From an uncultured Candidatus Competibacteraceae bacterium (GTDB taxonomy: Bacteria; Pseudomonadota; Gammaproteobacteria; Competibacterales; Competibacteraceae), in assembly GCA_937960715.1 (NCBI GenBank), contig CALGOO010000055.1:1-35790 (forward strand): 35,790 nucleotides of DNA, written 5' to 3'. Both the position numbers and the translations under genes were made by a program. Positions within the stretch are counted from its first letter, which is position 1, and the number at the start of each line of letters is the position of its first letter. Positions 1 to 7,311 of this stretch are shown here, piece after piece. A model generated the notes under the pieces. The model was not told the origin of the DNA. It searched no databases and was given only the letters and a program-made list of their open reading frames with translations.

Positions 1-1111
1 CGATCATCAGCAGCGGGGCCGATTCGCCCAGCGCGCGGGCCATGCCGATGATCGAGCCGGTCAACATGCCGGGCATGGCCAGCGGCAGTACGTGATGCCC
101 CACCATTTGCAGCTTGGACGCGCCCATGCCCAGCGCCGCCTCGCGAATGGAAGGCGGCACCGAGGTCAGGGCGGCCCGGCCGGCGATGATGATGACCGGC
201 AGCGTCATCAGGCTCAGCACCAGGCCGCCGACCAGCGGCGCGGAGCGGGGCAGGCCGAAGAAGTTGATGAACACCGCCAGCCCCAGCAGGCCGAACACGA
301 TGGACGGCACCGCCGCCAGGTTGTTGATGTTGACCTCGATCAGATCGGTCCAGCGGTTTTTCGGCGCGAATTCTTCGAGATACACCGCCGTGGCCACGCC
401 GATCGGGAACGACAGCAGGAAGGTGACCAGGAGAGTGAAGAACGATCCCATCAGCGCGCCGCGAATGCCGGCCTGTTCCGGCTCGCGGGAATCGCCACTG
501 GTGAACAGGATGGTGTTGAACTGCTTCTCGATCTTGCCGGCGTCTTGCAGCTTGTCGACCCATTCGATCTGGTTGTCCTTGATCGGCCGTTCCGACTCGT
601 CGAGCTTACGGTCGATGTTGCCCTTGACCAGGGTATCCACCGTGGCGCTGGCCAGCAGCCAGATGTCCTGCTCGGCGCCGATCAGGGCGGGGTTTTGCCG
701 TACCTGACCTTGCAGCGCGTAGGCGGCGTCGGCACTGACCAGGCCATACAGGGCCCGTAGTTCCAGCCGACCCTGCGCGTTGGGGAACAGTTGACGCATT
801 CCGGCGCGAACCAGCGCGGCGTAATCGGCGGTCTCGATGGCCTGGGGGTCGCGGTTGCCCTGGGGATCGATCACGGCGGCGTCGAAGGTGATCGGTACCT
901 GGATGTAGGTTTGCCAGAACGCGGGATAGCCCTTGCCGATGATGTTGGCGAACATCAGCACCACGAAGGTCAAGCCCAGCGTAATGGCGATCAGGCCGTA
1001 CCAGCGAAAGCGCCGCTCGGCGGCGTGCCGGCGCGCGAGGCCGGCGTTGACGATGGTCTTGATGTCCCGGCTGAGGAGCTTCGGCGGGGGGGAGGCGGTT
1101 GGCTTATTCAT
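1..1111 (-). CDS. pstA: PstA, phosphate ABC transporter permease (3' end beyond window)
   Basis: Inner-membrane permease of the PstSCAB high-affinity phosphate importer. The reading frame starts at ATG 1111 and stays open through position 1, so about 370 residues are visible and the C-terminus is missing. The N-terminus begins MNKPTASPPPKLL and is followed by a first membrane segment (about residues 42-60). A long hydrophilic loop follows, as in the extended PstA form of pseudomonads and relatives. The later part has the permease core, including RAALTSVPPSIREAALGMGA (the EAA loop that contacts PstB) and, at the edge, GESAPLLMI. The start overlaps the pstC stop by 8 bases (ATGAATAA), so translation is probably coupled. 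pstB and phoU would be expected further left. Family assignment is firm. Confidence 0.93.
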   Translation of the reverse strand, partial: MNKPTASPPPKLLSRDIKTIVNAGLARRHAAERRFRWYGLIAITLGLTFVVLMFANIIGKGYPAFWQTYIQVPITFDAAVIDPQGNRDPQAIETADYAALVRAGMRQLFPNAQGRLELRALYGLVSADAAYALQGQVRQNPALIGAEQDIWLLASATVDTLVKGNIDRKLDESERPIKDNQIEWVDKLQDAGKIEKQFNTILFTSGDSREPEQAGIRGALMGSFFTLLVTFLLSFPIGVATAVYLEEFAPKNRWTDLIEVNINNLAAVPSIVFGLLGLAVFINFFGLPRSAPLVGGLVLSLMTLPVIIIAGRAALTSVPPSIREAALGMGASKLQMVGHHVLPLAMPGMLTGSIIGMARALGESAPLLMI

Positions 1112-2483
1112 ACTGCTCCCGATACTTGCGCACCACATGCAGGGCGACGATGTTGAGGATCAACGTGACGACGAACAACATCAGGCCGAGGGCGAAGGCG
1201 GCCAGGGTCTTGGGACTGTCGAACTCCTGGTCGCCGGTCAGCAGGGTGACGATCTGCACCGTGACCGTGGTCACCGCCTCCAGCGGATTGGCGGTCAGGT
1301 TGGCCGACAGCCCGGCGGCCATCACCACGATCATGGTCTCGCCGATGGCGCGGGACACGGCCAGCAGGATGCTGCCGACGATGCCGGGCAGGGCGGCGGG
1401 CAGCAACACCCGGGTGATGGTTTCGGACTTGGTCGCGCCCAGGGCGTAGGAACCGTCGCGCATCGACTGCGGCACGGCGTTGATCACGTCGTCCGACAGC
1501 GAGGAGACGAAGGGAATGATCATGATGCCCATCACCAGGCCAGCGGCCAGGGCGCTTTCCGAGGCGACGTGCAAACCCAGGACCGCGCCGAGTTCGCGGA
1601 TCAGCGGCGCCACGGTCAGGGCGGCGAAGAAGCCGTAGACCACGGTCGGGATGCCGGCCAGGATTTCCAGCGCCGGCTTGGCGAAGGCGCGGAATTTCGG
1701 GGTGGCGTATTCGGACAGGTACAGCGCCGACATCAGGCCGATGGGGACGGCGACCAGCATGGCGATGCCGGAGATCAGCAAAGTGCCGGCGAACAGCGGC
1801 GCCGCGCCAAACGCGCCGGAAGAGCCGACCTGATCGGCGCGCAGGGCGGTTTGCGGGCTCCACTGCAAGCCGAACAGGAATTCGGTGATGGGGATCTGGC
1901 GGAAAAACAGGATGGATTCGAACACGACCGACAGCACGATGCCGACGGTGGTGAAAATGGCGACGGTCGAGCTGACGATCAGGAACAGGTTGACGACCTG
2001 TTCGACCCGGTTGCGGGCGCGCAGCGTCGGCGAAATCGTCCGCCAGGCATAAGTGACGCCGGCGATGGCGAGGGTCATGACCACGACCCAGAGCGAGGCA
2101 TTGCCGATCACCCGCAGGTTGCGATAGTGGTTGGCGGCTTCCAGCATGGCCGGGTCGGGCGTGCTGGAGACGATGTTGCCGCCGACCAGGTTCTTCAGGT
2201 CGTTGATGATCAGGTTCAAACGGTCCGGTGGCAGATTCCGCAGTTCGGACGGCAGGCCGGCCACCACCAGGTCGATGATGACGCTCGGTTGCAGCGTGGC
2301 CCAAAGCGCGAACACGATCAGCGCCGGCAGCCCGCACCACAGCGCCGCGTAGGAACCGTAGAAGCTGGGCAGGGAATGCAAGTTGCGGATATGGCCGCCA
2401 GCGACCGCGAAGGCTCGCTTGCGGCCCAGGTAATAACCGCCGATGCTGAGCAGGAGCAGTGTCAACAGGAGGAAGGACTGCAT
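1104..2483 (-). CDS. pstC: PstC, phosphate ABC transporter permease
   Basis: Partner permease of PstA in the phosphate importer, located in the inner membrane. I chose ATG 2483, giving 459 aa beginning MQSFLLLTLLLLSIGGYYLG, because a membrane segment follows at once and GGTGA lies 4 bases upstream. An in-frame ATG at 2513 would add ten unconvincing residues. Visible features are an N-terminal membrane hairpin, a long periplasmic region of about 150 residues typical of the large PstC form, and the permease core: GIAMLVAVPIGLMSALYLSE, then an EAA-like loop around VPQSMRDGSYALGATKSE. The gene follows pstS after 80 bases (50 if the longer start is used) and overlaps pstA. A long antisense reading frame covers it but has no protein-like features. 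Confidence 0.95.
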   Translation of the reverse strand: MQSFLLLTLLLLSIGGYYLGRKRAFAVAGGHIRNLHSLPSFYGSYAALWCGLPALIVFALWATLQPSVIIDLVVAGLPSELRNLPPDRLNLIINDLKNLVGGNIVSSTPDPAMLEAANHYRNLRVIGNASLWVVVMTLAIAGVTYAWRTISPTLRARNRVEQVVNLFLIVSSTVAIFTTVGIVLSVVFESILFFRQIPITEFLFGLQWSPQTALRADQVGSSGAFGAAPLFAGTLLISGIAMLVAVPIGLMSALYLSEYATPKFRAFAKPALEILAGIPTVVYGFFAALTVAPLIRELGAVLGLHVASESALAAGLVMGIMIIPFVSSLSDDVINAVPQSMRDGSYALGATKSETITRVLLPAALPGIVGSILLAVSRAIGETMIVVMAAGLSANLTANPLEAVTTVTVQIVTLLTGDQEFDSPKTLAAFALGLMLFVVTLILNIVALHVVRKYREQYE

Positions 2484-2516
2484 GATGTCACCGACAGAAC
2501 GCCGAAACGCCACCCA

Positions 2517-2537
2517 CGGCTAAACACAGTCTAGCCG
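2517..2537 (-). promoter_or_regulatory. Intercistronic hairpin between pstS and pstC
   Basis: On the minus strand CGGCTA and TAGCCG can pair as a 6-bp stem around a 9-base loop, just after the pstS stop. No T-tract follows, so this is not a standard terminator. Hairpins at this place in transporter operons often protect the upstream binding-protein mRNA so that more binding protein than permease is made. That role is inference here. Confidence 0.35.
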
Positions 2538-2563
2538 AGGACGGCGTTTTGGAGGACATCCCG

Positions 2564-3607
2564 TTATGGGGCCAGGGTCTTGAGGTTGTTGGCGTCGGCC
2601 GCGACCTGTTTACGCTTGGCGTCCGGCAGCGGAATCAACCCTTTCTTGCCGAGATAACCCTCGTTACCCACCGCCTTCTCGCTGGTGAATTCGACGATGA
2701 ATTCCTTGATGCCGGGGATCACGCCGACATGGGCCTTCTTGACGTAGATGAACAACGGCCGCGACACGGGATATTTGCCGTCGGCGATGTTCTCGAAATT
2801 CGGGGCGACGCCGTTGATGGTTTCGCCCTGGATCTTGTCAAGGTTTTCTTCCAGGAAGCTGAAGCCAAAAATACCCAAGGCATTGGGGTTGGCGACCAGT
2901 TTCTGCACGATCAGGTTATCGTTCTCGCCGGCTTCGATGAAGGCGCCATCCTCGCGGATGGTTTGGCACGCGGCCTTGGCTTTTTTCTCGTCGGTTTTTT
3001 CCAGTTCCTTGATTGTCGGGAACTCCTTGCAACCGTGATCCATGACCAGCTCGACGAAGGCGTCGCGGGTGCCGGAAGTCGGCGGCGGCCCCAGCACCTC
3101 GATCTTGTTGGCCGGCAGGGTGGGGTTGACGTCCTTCCAGGTTTTCACGTTGTTGATCACCAGCTTGCCGCTGGCAGGGTCTGGAATCTCCTTGGCCAGG
3201 GCCAGCCAGATATCCTTGATGGTCAGCGGCATCGGCTTGGTCTTCTTGGAGGAGGCGACCACGATGCCGTCGAAGCCGATATTGATCTCGACGATTTCGG
3301 TGACGCCATTCTTGGCGCAGCTTTCGATCTCGGATTTTTTGATGGCCCGCGAGGCGTTGCTGACGTCGGGATGTTGGACGCCGACGCCGGCGCAGAACAG
3401 CTTGAAACCGCCGCCGGTGCCGGTGGACTCCACCTTGGGGGTCTTGAAGCGGTTGCTCTTGCCGAACTGCTCGGCCACGGCCGTGGTGAACGGGTAGACG
3501 GTGGACGAACCCACGATGCTGATATAGTCGCGGGCCGACTGGGCGTGGGCCGTTCCAGCCAGCAGGAGCGTCGTCGCCACGGCGAGGGCGAGTTTTTGCC
3601 TGATCAT
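2564..3607 (-). CDS. pstS: PstS, periplasmic phosphate-binding protein
   Basis: Periplasmic receptor that delivers phosphate to PstCA. The 347-aa product starts MIRQKLALAVATTLLLAGTAHA, a classical Sec signal peptide with cleavage expected after AHA (about residue 22). The mature part has the phosphate-loop signature GSSTVYPF at residues 33-40 and the family's SGTRDAFVELV segment. Length and motifs match the long proteobacterial PstS type. The start at 3607 is supported by a GGAGG ribosome-binding site 7 bases upstream. It is the first gene of the pst operon. A degenerate Pho box lies about 115 bases upstream of the start, consistent with PhoB control under phosphate limitation. Confidence 0.96.
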   Translation of the reverse strand: MIRQKLALAVATTLLLAGTAHAQSARDYISIVGSSTVYPFTTAVAEQFGKSNRFKTPKVESTGTGGGFKLFCAGVGVQHPDVSNASRAIKKSEIESCAKNGVTEIVEINIGFDGIVVASSKKTKPMPLTIKDIWLALAKEIPDPASGKLVINNVKTWKDVNPTLPANKIEVLGPPPTSGTRDAFVELVMDHGCKEFPTIKELEKTDEKKAKAACQTIREDGAFIEAGENDNLIVQKLVANPNALGIFGFSFLEENLDKIQGETINGVAPNFENIADGKYPVSRPLFIYVKKAHVGVIPGIKEFIVEFTSEKAVGNEGYLGKKGLIPLPDAKRKQVAADANNLKTLAP

Positions 3608-3721
3608 GAAAAACCTCCGACAAGTCTTTGTTATGAATCGGTAAAGTGCTAGAGCTCGCCTCGTCCCTGAAGATCGAATGACAACCCTGGATTGAAGTTA
3701 CTACGGTATGGCGATCTTTAT

Positions 3722-3739
3722 ATTTCATTTATATGTCAA
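3722..3739 (-). promoter_or_regulatory. Possible degenerate Pho box upstream of pstS
   Basis: Read on the minus strand the site is TTGACATATAAATGAAAT. It has two TGnnAT-like half-sites 11 bases apart, the spacing of the enterobacterial Pho box, and matches 11 of 18 positions of its consensus by my count. The left half also contains TTGACA. The location, in the only sizeable space before pstS, fits PhoB control of a pst operon. The match is weak and could be chance in AT-rich DNA. Confidence 0.33.
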
Positions 3740-3844
3740 TTTTATTGCAGTGCAAAACGGCGATGGCGTAATGCCGGTTCAAGACGTTGAGATGAAAGAT
3801 CTTGCGATGAAATCAAAACGGTTGACGAACGTTACGGGACAGCG

Positions 3845-4690
3845 ATGAGCGACAAGAGCATTTTGATCACGGGTTGCTCTTCCGGCATCGGCGCGTGCGC
3901 CGCCCATGGCCTGAAGACGCGGGGCTGGCGGGTATTCGCCACGGCCCGACAGCCGGCGGACGTGGCCCGCTTGCAAGCCGAAGGGGTGGAGAGTTTACCA
4001 CTCGACTTGCGCGACTCCGACTCCATCCGAGCGGCGGTGACGGCGGTTCTGGACCGCACCGGCGGCCGGCTGGACGCGCTGTTCAACAACGGCGCTTACG
4101 GCCAGCCCGGCGCGGTGGAGGATTTGACCCGCGCGGCGTTGCGCGAGCAGTTCGAAACCAACCTGTTCGGCACGCAGGAATTGACCAATCAAATCATTCC
4201 GGTGATGCGTCGGCGGGGTGGGGGACGGATTTTGTACAACAGCTCGGTGCTCGGTCTGGTGGCCTTCCCCTATCGCGGGGCCTACGTCGCCAGCAAGTTC
4301 GCGCTGGAGGGGCTGGCCGATACGCTGCGGTTGGAACTGGTCGGTACGGGCATCCACGTCTGCCTGATCGAACCGGGGCCGATCCTCAGCCGGTTCCGCG
4401 ACAACGCCCACGCGGCTTACCGGCGGCACATCCGCGCCGAGGCCAGCTTGCATCGGGAGCAATACGCGGCGATGGAGGCGCGGCTGTTGAAGGAAGGACC
4501 CGCCGCGCCGTTCACCCTGCCGCCGGAGGCGGTGCTGAAACGGGTAATTCACGCCCTGGAAAGCCCCCGGCCACGCGCCCGCTATCCGGTGACCGTCCCC
4601 ACTTATCTGTTCGCGGCGCTGCGGCGGATACTGCCGACCCACGCCCTGGATACGATCCTGCGGCGGGCTGGCGGCGGGGGACGGCGGTAG
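3845..4690 (+). CDS. Short-chain dehydrogenase/reductase (SDR), substrate unknown
   Basis: A 281-aa classical SDR, expected to be a cytosolic NAD(P)-dependent oxidoreductase. The cofactor motif TGCSSGIG is at residues 9-16. The second motif is NNGAYG at 81-86, where most relatives have NNAG. Asn106, Ser133/134 and YVASK (Tyr147, Lys151) complete the catalytic set. The run PGPILSRF near residue 190 and the C-terminal extension resemble retinol-dehydrogenase/oxidoreductase-like SDRs, so a lipid or alcohol substrate is possible but not shown. It is a single-gene unit, divergent from pstS and followed by about 580 non-coding bases. The start at 3845 has only a weak GGGAC upstream. All key residues appear intact. 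Confidence 0.88.
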   Translation: MSDKSILITGCSSGIGACAAHGLKTRGWRVFATARQPADVARLQAEGVESLPLDLRDSDSIRAAVTAVLDRTGGRLDALFNNGAYGQPGAVEDLTRAALREQFETNLFGTQELTNQIIPVMRRRGGGRILYNSSVLGLVAFPYRGAYVASKFALEGLADTLRLELVGTGIHVCLIEPGPILSRFRDNAHAAYRRHIRAEASLHREQYAAMEARLLKEGPAAPFTLPPEAVLKRVIHALESPRPRARYPVTVPTYLFAALRRILPTHALDTILRRAGGGGRR

Positions 4691-4730
4691 TTCCCTGCCC
4701 GCAAGGGGCATGTTGCAGAAAATACTGATA

Positions 4731-4751
4731 AACCAATTGAGTCAATTGGTT
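4731..4751. repeat. Perfect 21-base palindrome with a third half-site downstream
   Basis: Arms AACCAATTGA (4731-4740) and TCAATTGGTT (4742-4751) are exact reverse complements around a single G. The same 10-base half-site recurs at 5023-5032. The stem is AT-rich and lacks a trailing T-tract, so an operator is as likely as a transcript hairpin. It sits 40 bases after the SDR stop. Confidence 0.6.
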
Positions 4752-4770
4752 ATTAGGTTCTATGCAAAGT

Positions 4771-4859
4771 CGTAGGGTGGGTTAGGGCGTCAGCCCGTAA
4801 CCTACCGATCCGGCTACGGTTTCGGCGGGTTACACTCCGCTAACCCGCCCTTCACGTAG
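4771..4859. repeat. REP-like palindromic repeat element
   Basis: An 89-base GC-rich element inside AT-rich DNA. The left end CGTAGGGTGGGTTAG and the right end CTAACCCGCCCTTCACG form imperfect terminal inverted repeats. Inside, GGCGGGTTA (4824-4832) and TAACCCGCC (4841-4849) form a perfect 9-bp stem with an 8-base loop. Elements built from GGGTGGGTTA/TAACCCACCC-type arms are dispersed in many gammaproteobacterial genomes as REP/MITE-like repeats. No transposase is adjacent. Only one copy is visible in this window. Confidence 0.55.
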
Positions 4860-5268
4860 CTGCCGTTCTTGGCGGCCCGCCCGACCCTGTATTTAAATAA
4901 GATTTCAGTGCATTCCATGGTCATAAGACATAAATATATTTAAAATCATAATGTTAGATTTAGACAGAAGGGAATTAACAGTCCAACCCAAGCCTCCTTC
5001 AAGCTTTATGTATCATTATAAATCAATTGGTTGCTGATACCGGAAAATACCAAAGAGCCACGCCAGGTTTCCAACATCAGGGTTTTCGCACCTCAAAAAT
5101 CAGGGTTTCCCTGATACCGACAGCTATGCCCGATTTTATATGATACTAGCCACCCTGGTATTGATACAGTATCATGACAGGATCAGCGGCCACAGTTTGG
5201 CAGCATGATGTAAATGGAGTTGACATGACCCTCCATGGGCGCACTCAAAACCTTTGAAAGGAACCGTC
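4860..5268. promoter_or_regulatory. AT-rich control region of the chemosensory operon with a TGATAC cluster
   Basis: No credible gene is present between the repeat and the first chemosensory gene. The hexamer TGATAC or its complement occurs at 5010 (minus), 5035, 5112, 5141, 5162 and 5169 (minus), six times in 165 bases. The last two form the palindrome TGATAC-A-GTATCA (5162-5174). CTGATACCG is repeated exactly at 5034 and 5111. ATCAGGG/CCCTGAT around TTT (5099-5115) is another perfect inverted repeat, and ATCAGGGTTT is also repeated at 5076. A weak sigma-70-like pair, CCGACA (5117) and TATGAT (5139), overlaps the cluster. The arrangement looks like a multi-site operator; the regulator is unknown. 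Confidence 0.5.
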
Positions 5269-6141
5269 ATGTGGCAAGAAGATCGATCCCCATTCTTTGA
5301 TAATCTCGTGCAGGAATTGCGGCGGCTATGCCAGGAAAAGCACAGCGGTACCCTGTTTATTACCACTGAAGAAAACCACTCGGCCCGGTTCGTCATTCAG
5401 GGCGGCGTTATCATCGGCATCACTTACAGAACCAAACACGGTCCCGAGGCCATACCGTTTATTAAAAACATCAAGGGTGGGCACTACACCTTCGCGGGAA
5501 AAAGCGTTTTTCTATCCTATTCCGAATCGACCACAACATCGTTGCCCGAAACACCCGAAATTTTACGGCTGCTGAGCGTCGACCTGGTAGTTCCAGCGAA
5601 TCCTGTGTCGGCGCCGGCGGTGGTTTCCTCGGCAACCATCGTGCCGATAGTCAAGGCGGCCAATTCTATTTCAGGTTCGGTAGCGGTTTCTCCAATGGCC
5701 ACCGTGTCAGCGGCTCGCCCGATCAGGAACGATCCACCGACGCCAGCCAAGAAGATTCTGGTGGTGGAAGACAGTGACACGACCCGAAAGCTGATTGCAA
5801 AGATTCTGACTCAACTTGGATATGCCGTGGTGGAAGCTGAGGATGGTTTGGCGGCCTTTGCCCGATTGAACGAGGAAAGCCCGGATTTGATGCTGCTCGA
5901 TATCGTCATGCCCGGCATCGATGGTTACAAAGTCCTTTCCATGGTCAGGAAGCACGAGAAATTCAGAAACTTGCCCGTGATCATGATGACGTCCAAGGTC
6001 AGTCTGCTCGACCGGTTGCGGGGCAAGATGGACGGTTCCATCGAATATCTGGCCAAGCCTTTTACATCCGGTCAATTGTTGGAAAAGTTGACGATTTTTT
6101 TTTATCAAACTGGCAGGATGCTTTATGAACTGGCCGTGTAA
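5269..6141 (+). CDS. DUF4388 (PatA-like) plus receiver-domain response regulator
   Basis: A 290-aa two-domain protein. Residues about 10-105 match the DUF4388/PatA-N type: SGTLFITTE, then a hydrophobic RFVIQGGVIIGITY strand and an IPFIKNIKGGHYTF end. A variable Ser/Ala/Val-rich linker (110-158) leads to a CheY-type receiver (162-280) with acidic pair Glu167/Asp168, phosphoacceptor Asp211 (LLDIVMPG), Thr241 and Lys263. There is no DNA-binding domain, so output is probably by protein contact. The ATG at 5269 has GAAAGGA just upstream; an in-frame TTG at 5254 is less likely. It opens the chemosensory operon and overlaps the next gene by 17 bases. Similar proteins occur in cyanobacterial and pilus-linked chemosensory systems; the exact role here is not known. 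Confidence 0.85.
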   Translation: MWQEDRSPFFDNLVQELRRLCQEKHSGTLFITTEENHSARFVIQGGVIIGITYRTKHGPEAIPFIKNIKGGHYTFAGKSVFLSYSESTTTSLPETPEILRLLSVDLVVPANPVSAPAVVSSATIVPIVKAANSISGSVAVSPMATVSAARPIRNDPPTPAKKILVVEDSDTTRKLIAKILTQLGYAVVEAEDGLAAFARLNEESPDLMLLDIVMPGIDGYKVLSMVRKHEKFRNLPVIMMTSKVSLLDRLRGKMDGSIEYLAKPFTSGQLLEKLTIFFYQTGRMLYELAV

Positions 6142-7162
6142 ATTGCTGGTGGTCGACGATTCGAAAATCATGCGCCGGTTGATCATGGGTATATTCGACT
6201 CGGACGACAAGATTGAAGTCGTCGGAGAGGCCACCGACGGTACCGAGGCGTTGACCAGCATTTCCCGGCTTGCCCCCGATGTGATTACGCTGGATGTCAC
6301 CATGCCGGGCATGGATGGGCTGACCACCCTGAAACATCTGATGATCCGCAGCCCCAAACCCACCGTGATGCTCAGCAACCTGACGCGGGAAGGGGAACGG
6401 ACGACCTTCGACGCCCTGCGCTATGGGGCGGTCGATTTCATCGCCAAGCCGACCCGGTTGGAGGGCGGCGAGCTGGAAGCGCAGGCCCAGGACATCATCG
6501 CCAAGGTCAATCTCGCCGCCGCCGTGGCGCTTGAATCCGTGTGCTACATCCGCGCCACGCCGCGCGACAGGGCCGCCGCGCCCACCGCGCCGCGCCGCTG
6601 CGACCGGGTGGTGGCGCTCGGCACGGCCGAGGGCGGCTACGGCGCGCTCTTGAAAATCGTTCCGCGCTTGCGCCCGGATTTGTCCGCCGCCTATCTGGCC
6701 GTCATGTACGCGGCCCCGCCGCACGTCGAGGCCTTCGCTCGTTACCTGAACGATTACAGCGGCGTGCGGGTCAAGCGGGCGGTCGATGGCGAACCGGTCG
6801 AGGCCGGTGTTTGCTATCTCGGCGCTGGCGTGGAGTACCTCACCGTCGTTACCCGTAACGGCCGGCTGGTCTTGCAGATTCATCCCGCGCCGTTCGCCTC
6901 GCGCCGCGGTTCCATCGACCGGTTGATGTTTTCCGTCGCCGAGGCGATGAAAGGGCAAGCGGTGGGCGTCGTCCTGTCCGGTTCCGGAGAGGATGGCAGC
7001 GAGGGACTGGAGGAGATTCATCGCGTGGGTGGCGTCGCCATCGTTCAGACGCCGCAAAGCTGTCTGCACAAGGGCATGGCGCATGCCGCCTTGGCACGCT
7101 GCCATCCGGACGTTGTGCTTTCCGATGTCAAAATCGCCGTGACTCTTAACGGTCTGCGATGA
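6125..7162 (+). CDS. CheB-like protein, receiver plus degenerate methylesterase domain
   Basis: 345 aa with CheB architecture. The receiver spans residues 5-125 (VVDDSK, phosphoacceptor Asp57, Lys108), a linker follows, and a CheB C-terminal domain covers about 160-340. CheB normally removes methyl (or amide) groups from MCP glutamates using a Ser-His-Asp triad. The GxSxGG nucleophile motif here reads GTAEGG, placing Ala168 at the Ser position. The VQHMPP segment reads VMYAAPP, placing Tyr195 at the His position. Only the Asp (SGSGEDG, Asp290) remains. Hydrolysis is therefore unlikely, while phospho-dependent binding could persist. It overlaps the preceding gene, so the two are probably co-translated. 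The assignment to the CheB fold is confident; activity is not expected. Confidence 0.88.
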   Translation: MNWPCKLLVVDDSKIMRRLIMGIFDSDDKIEVVGEATDGTEALTSISRLAPDVITLDVTMPGMDGLTTLKHLMIRSPKPTVMLSNLTREGERTTFDALRYGAVDFIAKPTRLEGGELEAQAQDIIAKVNLAAAVALESVCYIRATPRDRAAAPTAPRRCDRVVALGTAEGGYGALLKIVPRLRPDLSAAYLAVMYAAPPHVEAFARYLNDYSGVRVKRAVDGEPVEAGVCYLGAGVEYLTVVTRNGRLVLQIHPAPFASRRGSIDRLMFSVAEAMKGQAVGVVLSGSGEDGSEGLEEIHRVGGVAIVQTPQSCLHKGMAHAALARCHPDVVLSDVKIAVTLNGLR

Positions 7163-7224
7163 GATCGCCGCAGCCGCCGCGTCGACGCATTTTTGTCTAT
7201 TCAAGCTGTTGGAGGAGTTAGTCA

Positions 7225-7311
7225 ATGAAAAACTTGGGGCGGAAGATACCCGCCAAATGGCCGGGTGCATCCAGGGGTCACTCATCGAAAACTGGGGAAA
7301 CGCAACTGTGA
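7225..7311 (+). CDS. Possible 28-codon leader ORF coupled to the MCP start
   Basis: ATG 7225 is preceded at 8-base spacing by the strongest Shine-Dalgarno sequence in this part of the operon (GGAGGAG). The frame runs 28 codons (MKNLGRKIPAKWPG...) and its TGA at 7309-7311 overlaps the GTG proposed for the MCP (7308) as GTGA. The peptide is basic and matches no family I know. It could be a translational-coupling leader, a small protein, or a decayed gene end. Without conservation data it stays tentative. Confidence 0.38.
   Translation: MKNLGRKIPAKWPGASRGHSSKTGETQL

Noticed and set aside
933..2534. 533-codon plus-strand reading frame opposite pstC
   Set aside because: It is antisense to a clear PstC, is rich in Gly/Asp/Gln/His/Arg and has no domain; a GC-rich shadow frame.
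5220..5248. TTGACA at 5220 as the chemosensory operon promoter
   Set aside because: At 17 bases the would-be -10 is ACTCAA, matching consensus poorly.
7209..7307. N-terminal extension of the MCP from TTG 7209
   Set aside because: It would add 33 hydrophilic residues before the typical MNIKNLSIGKRL start; the GTG at 7308 has GGGGAAA upstream.
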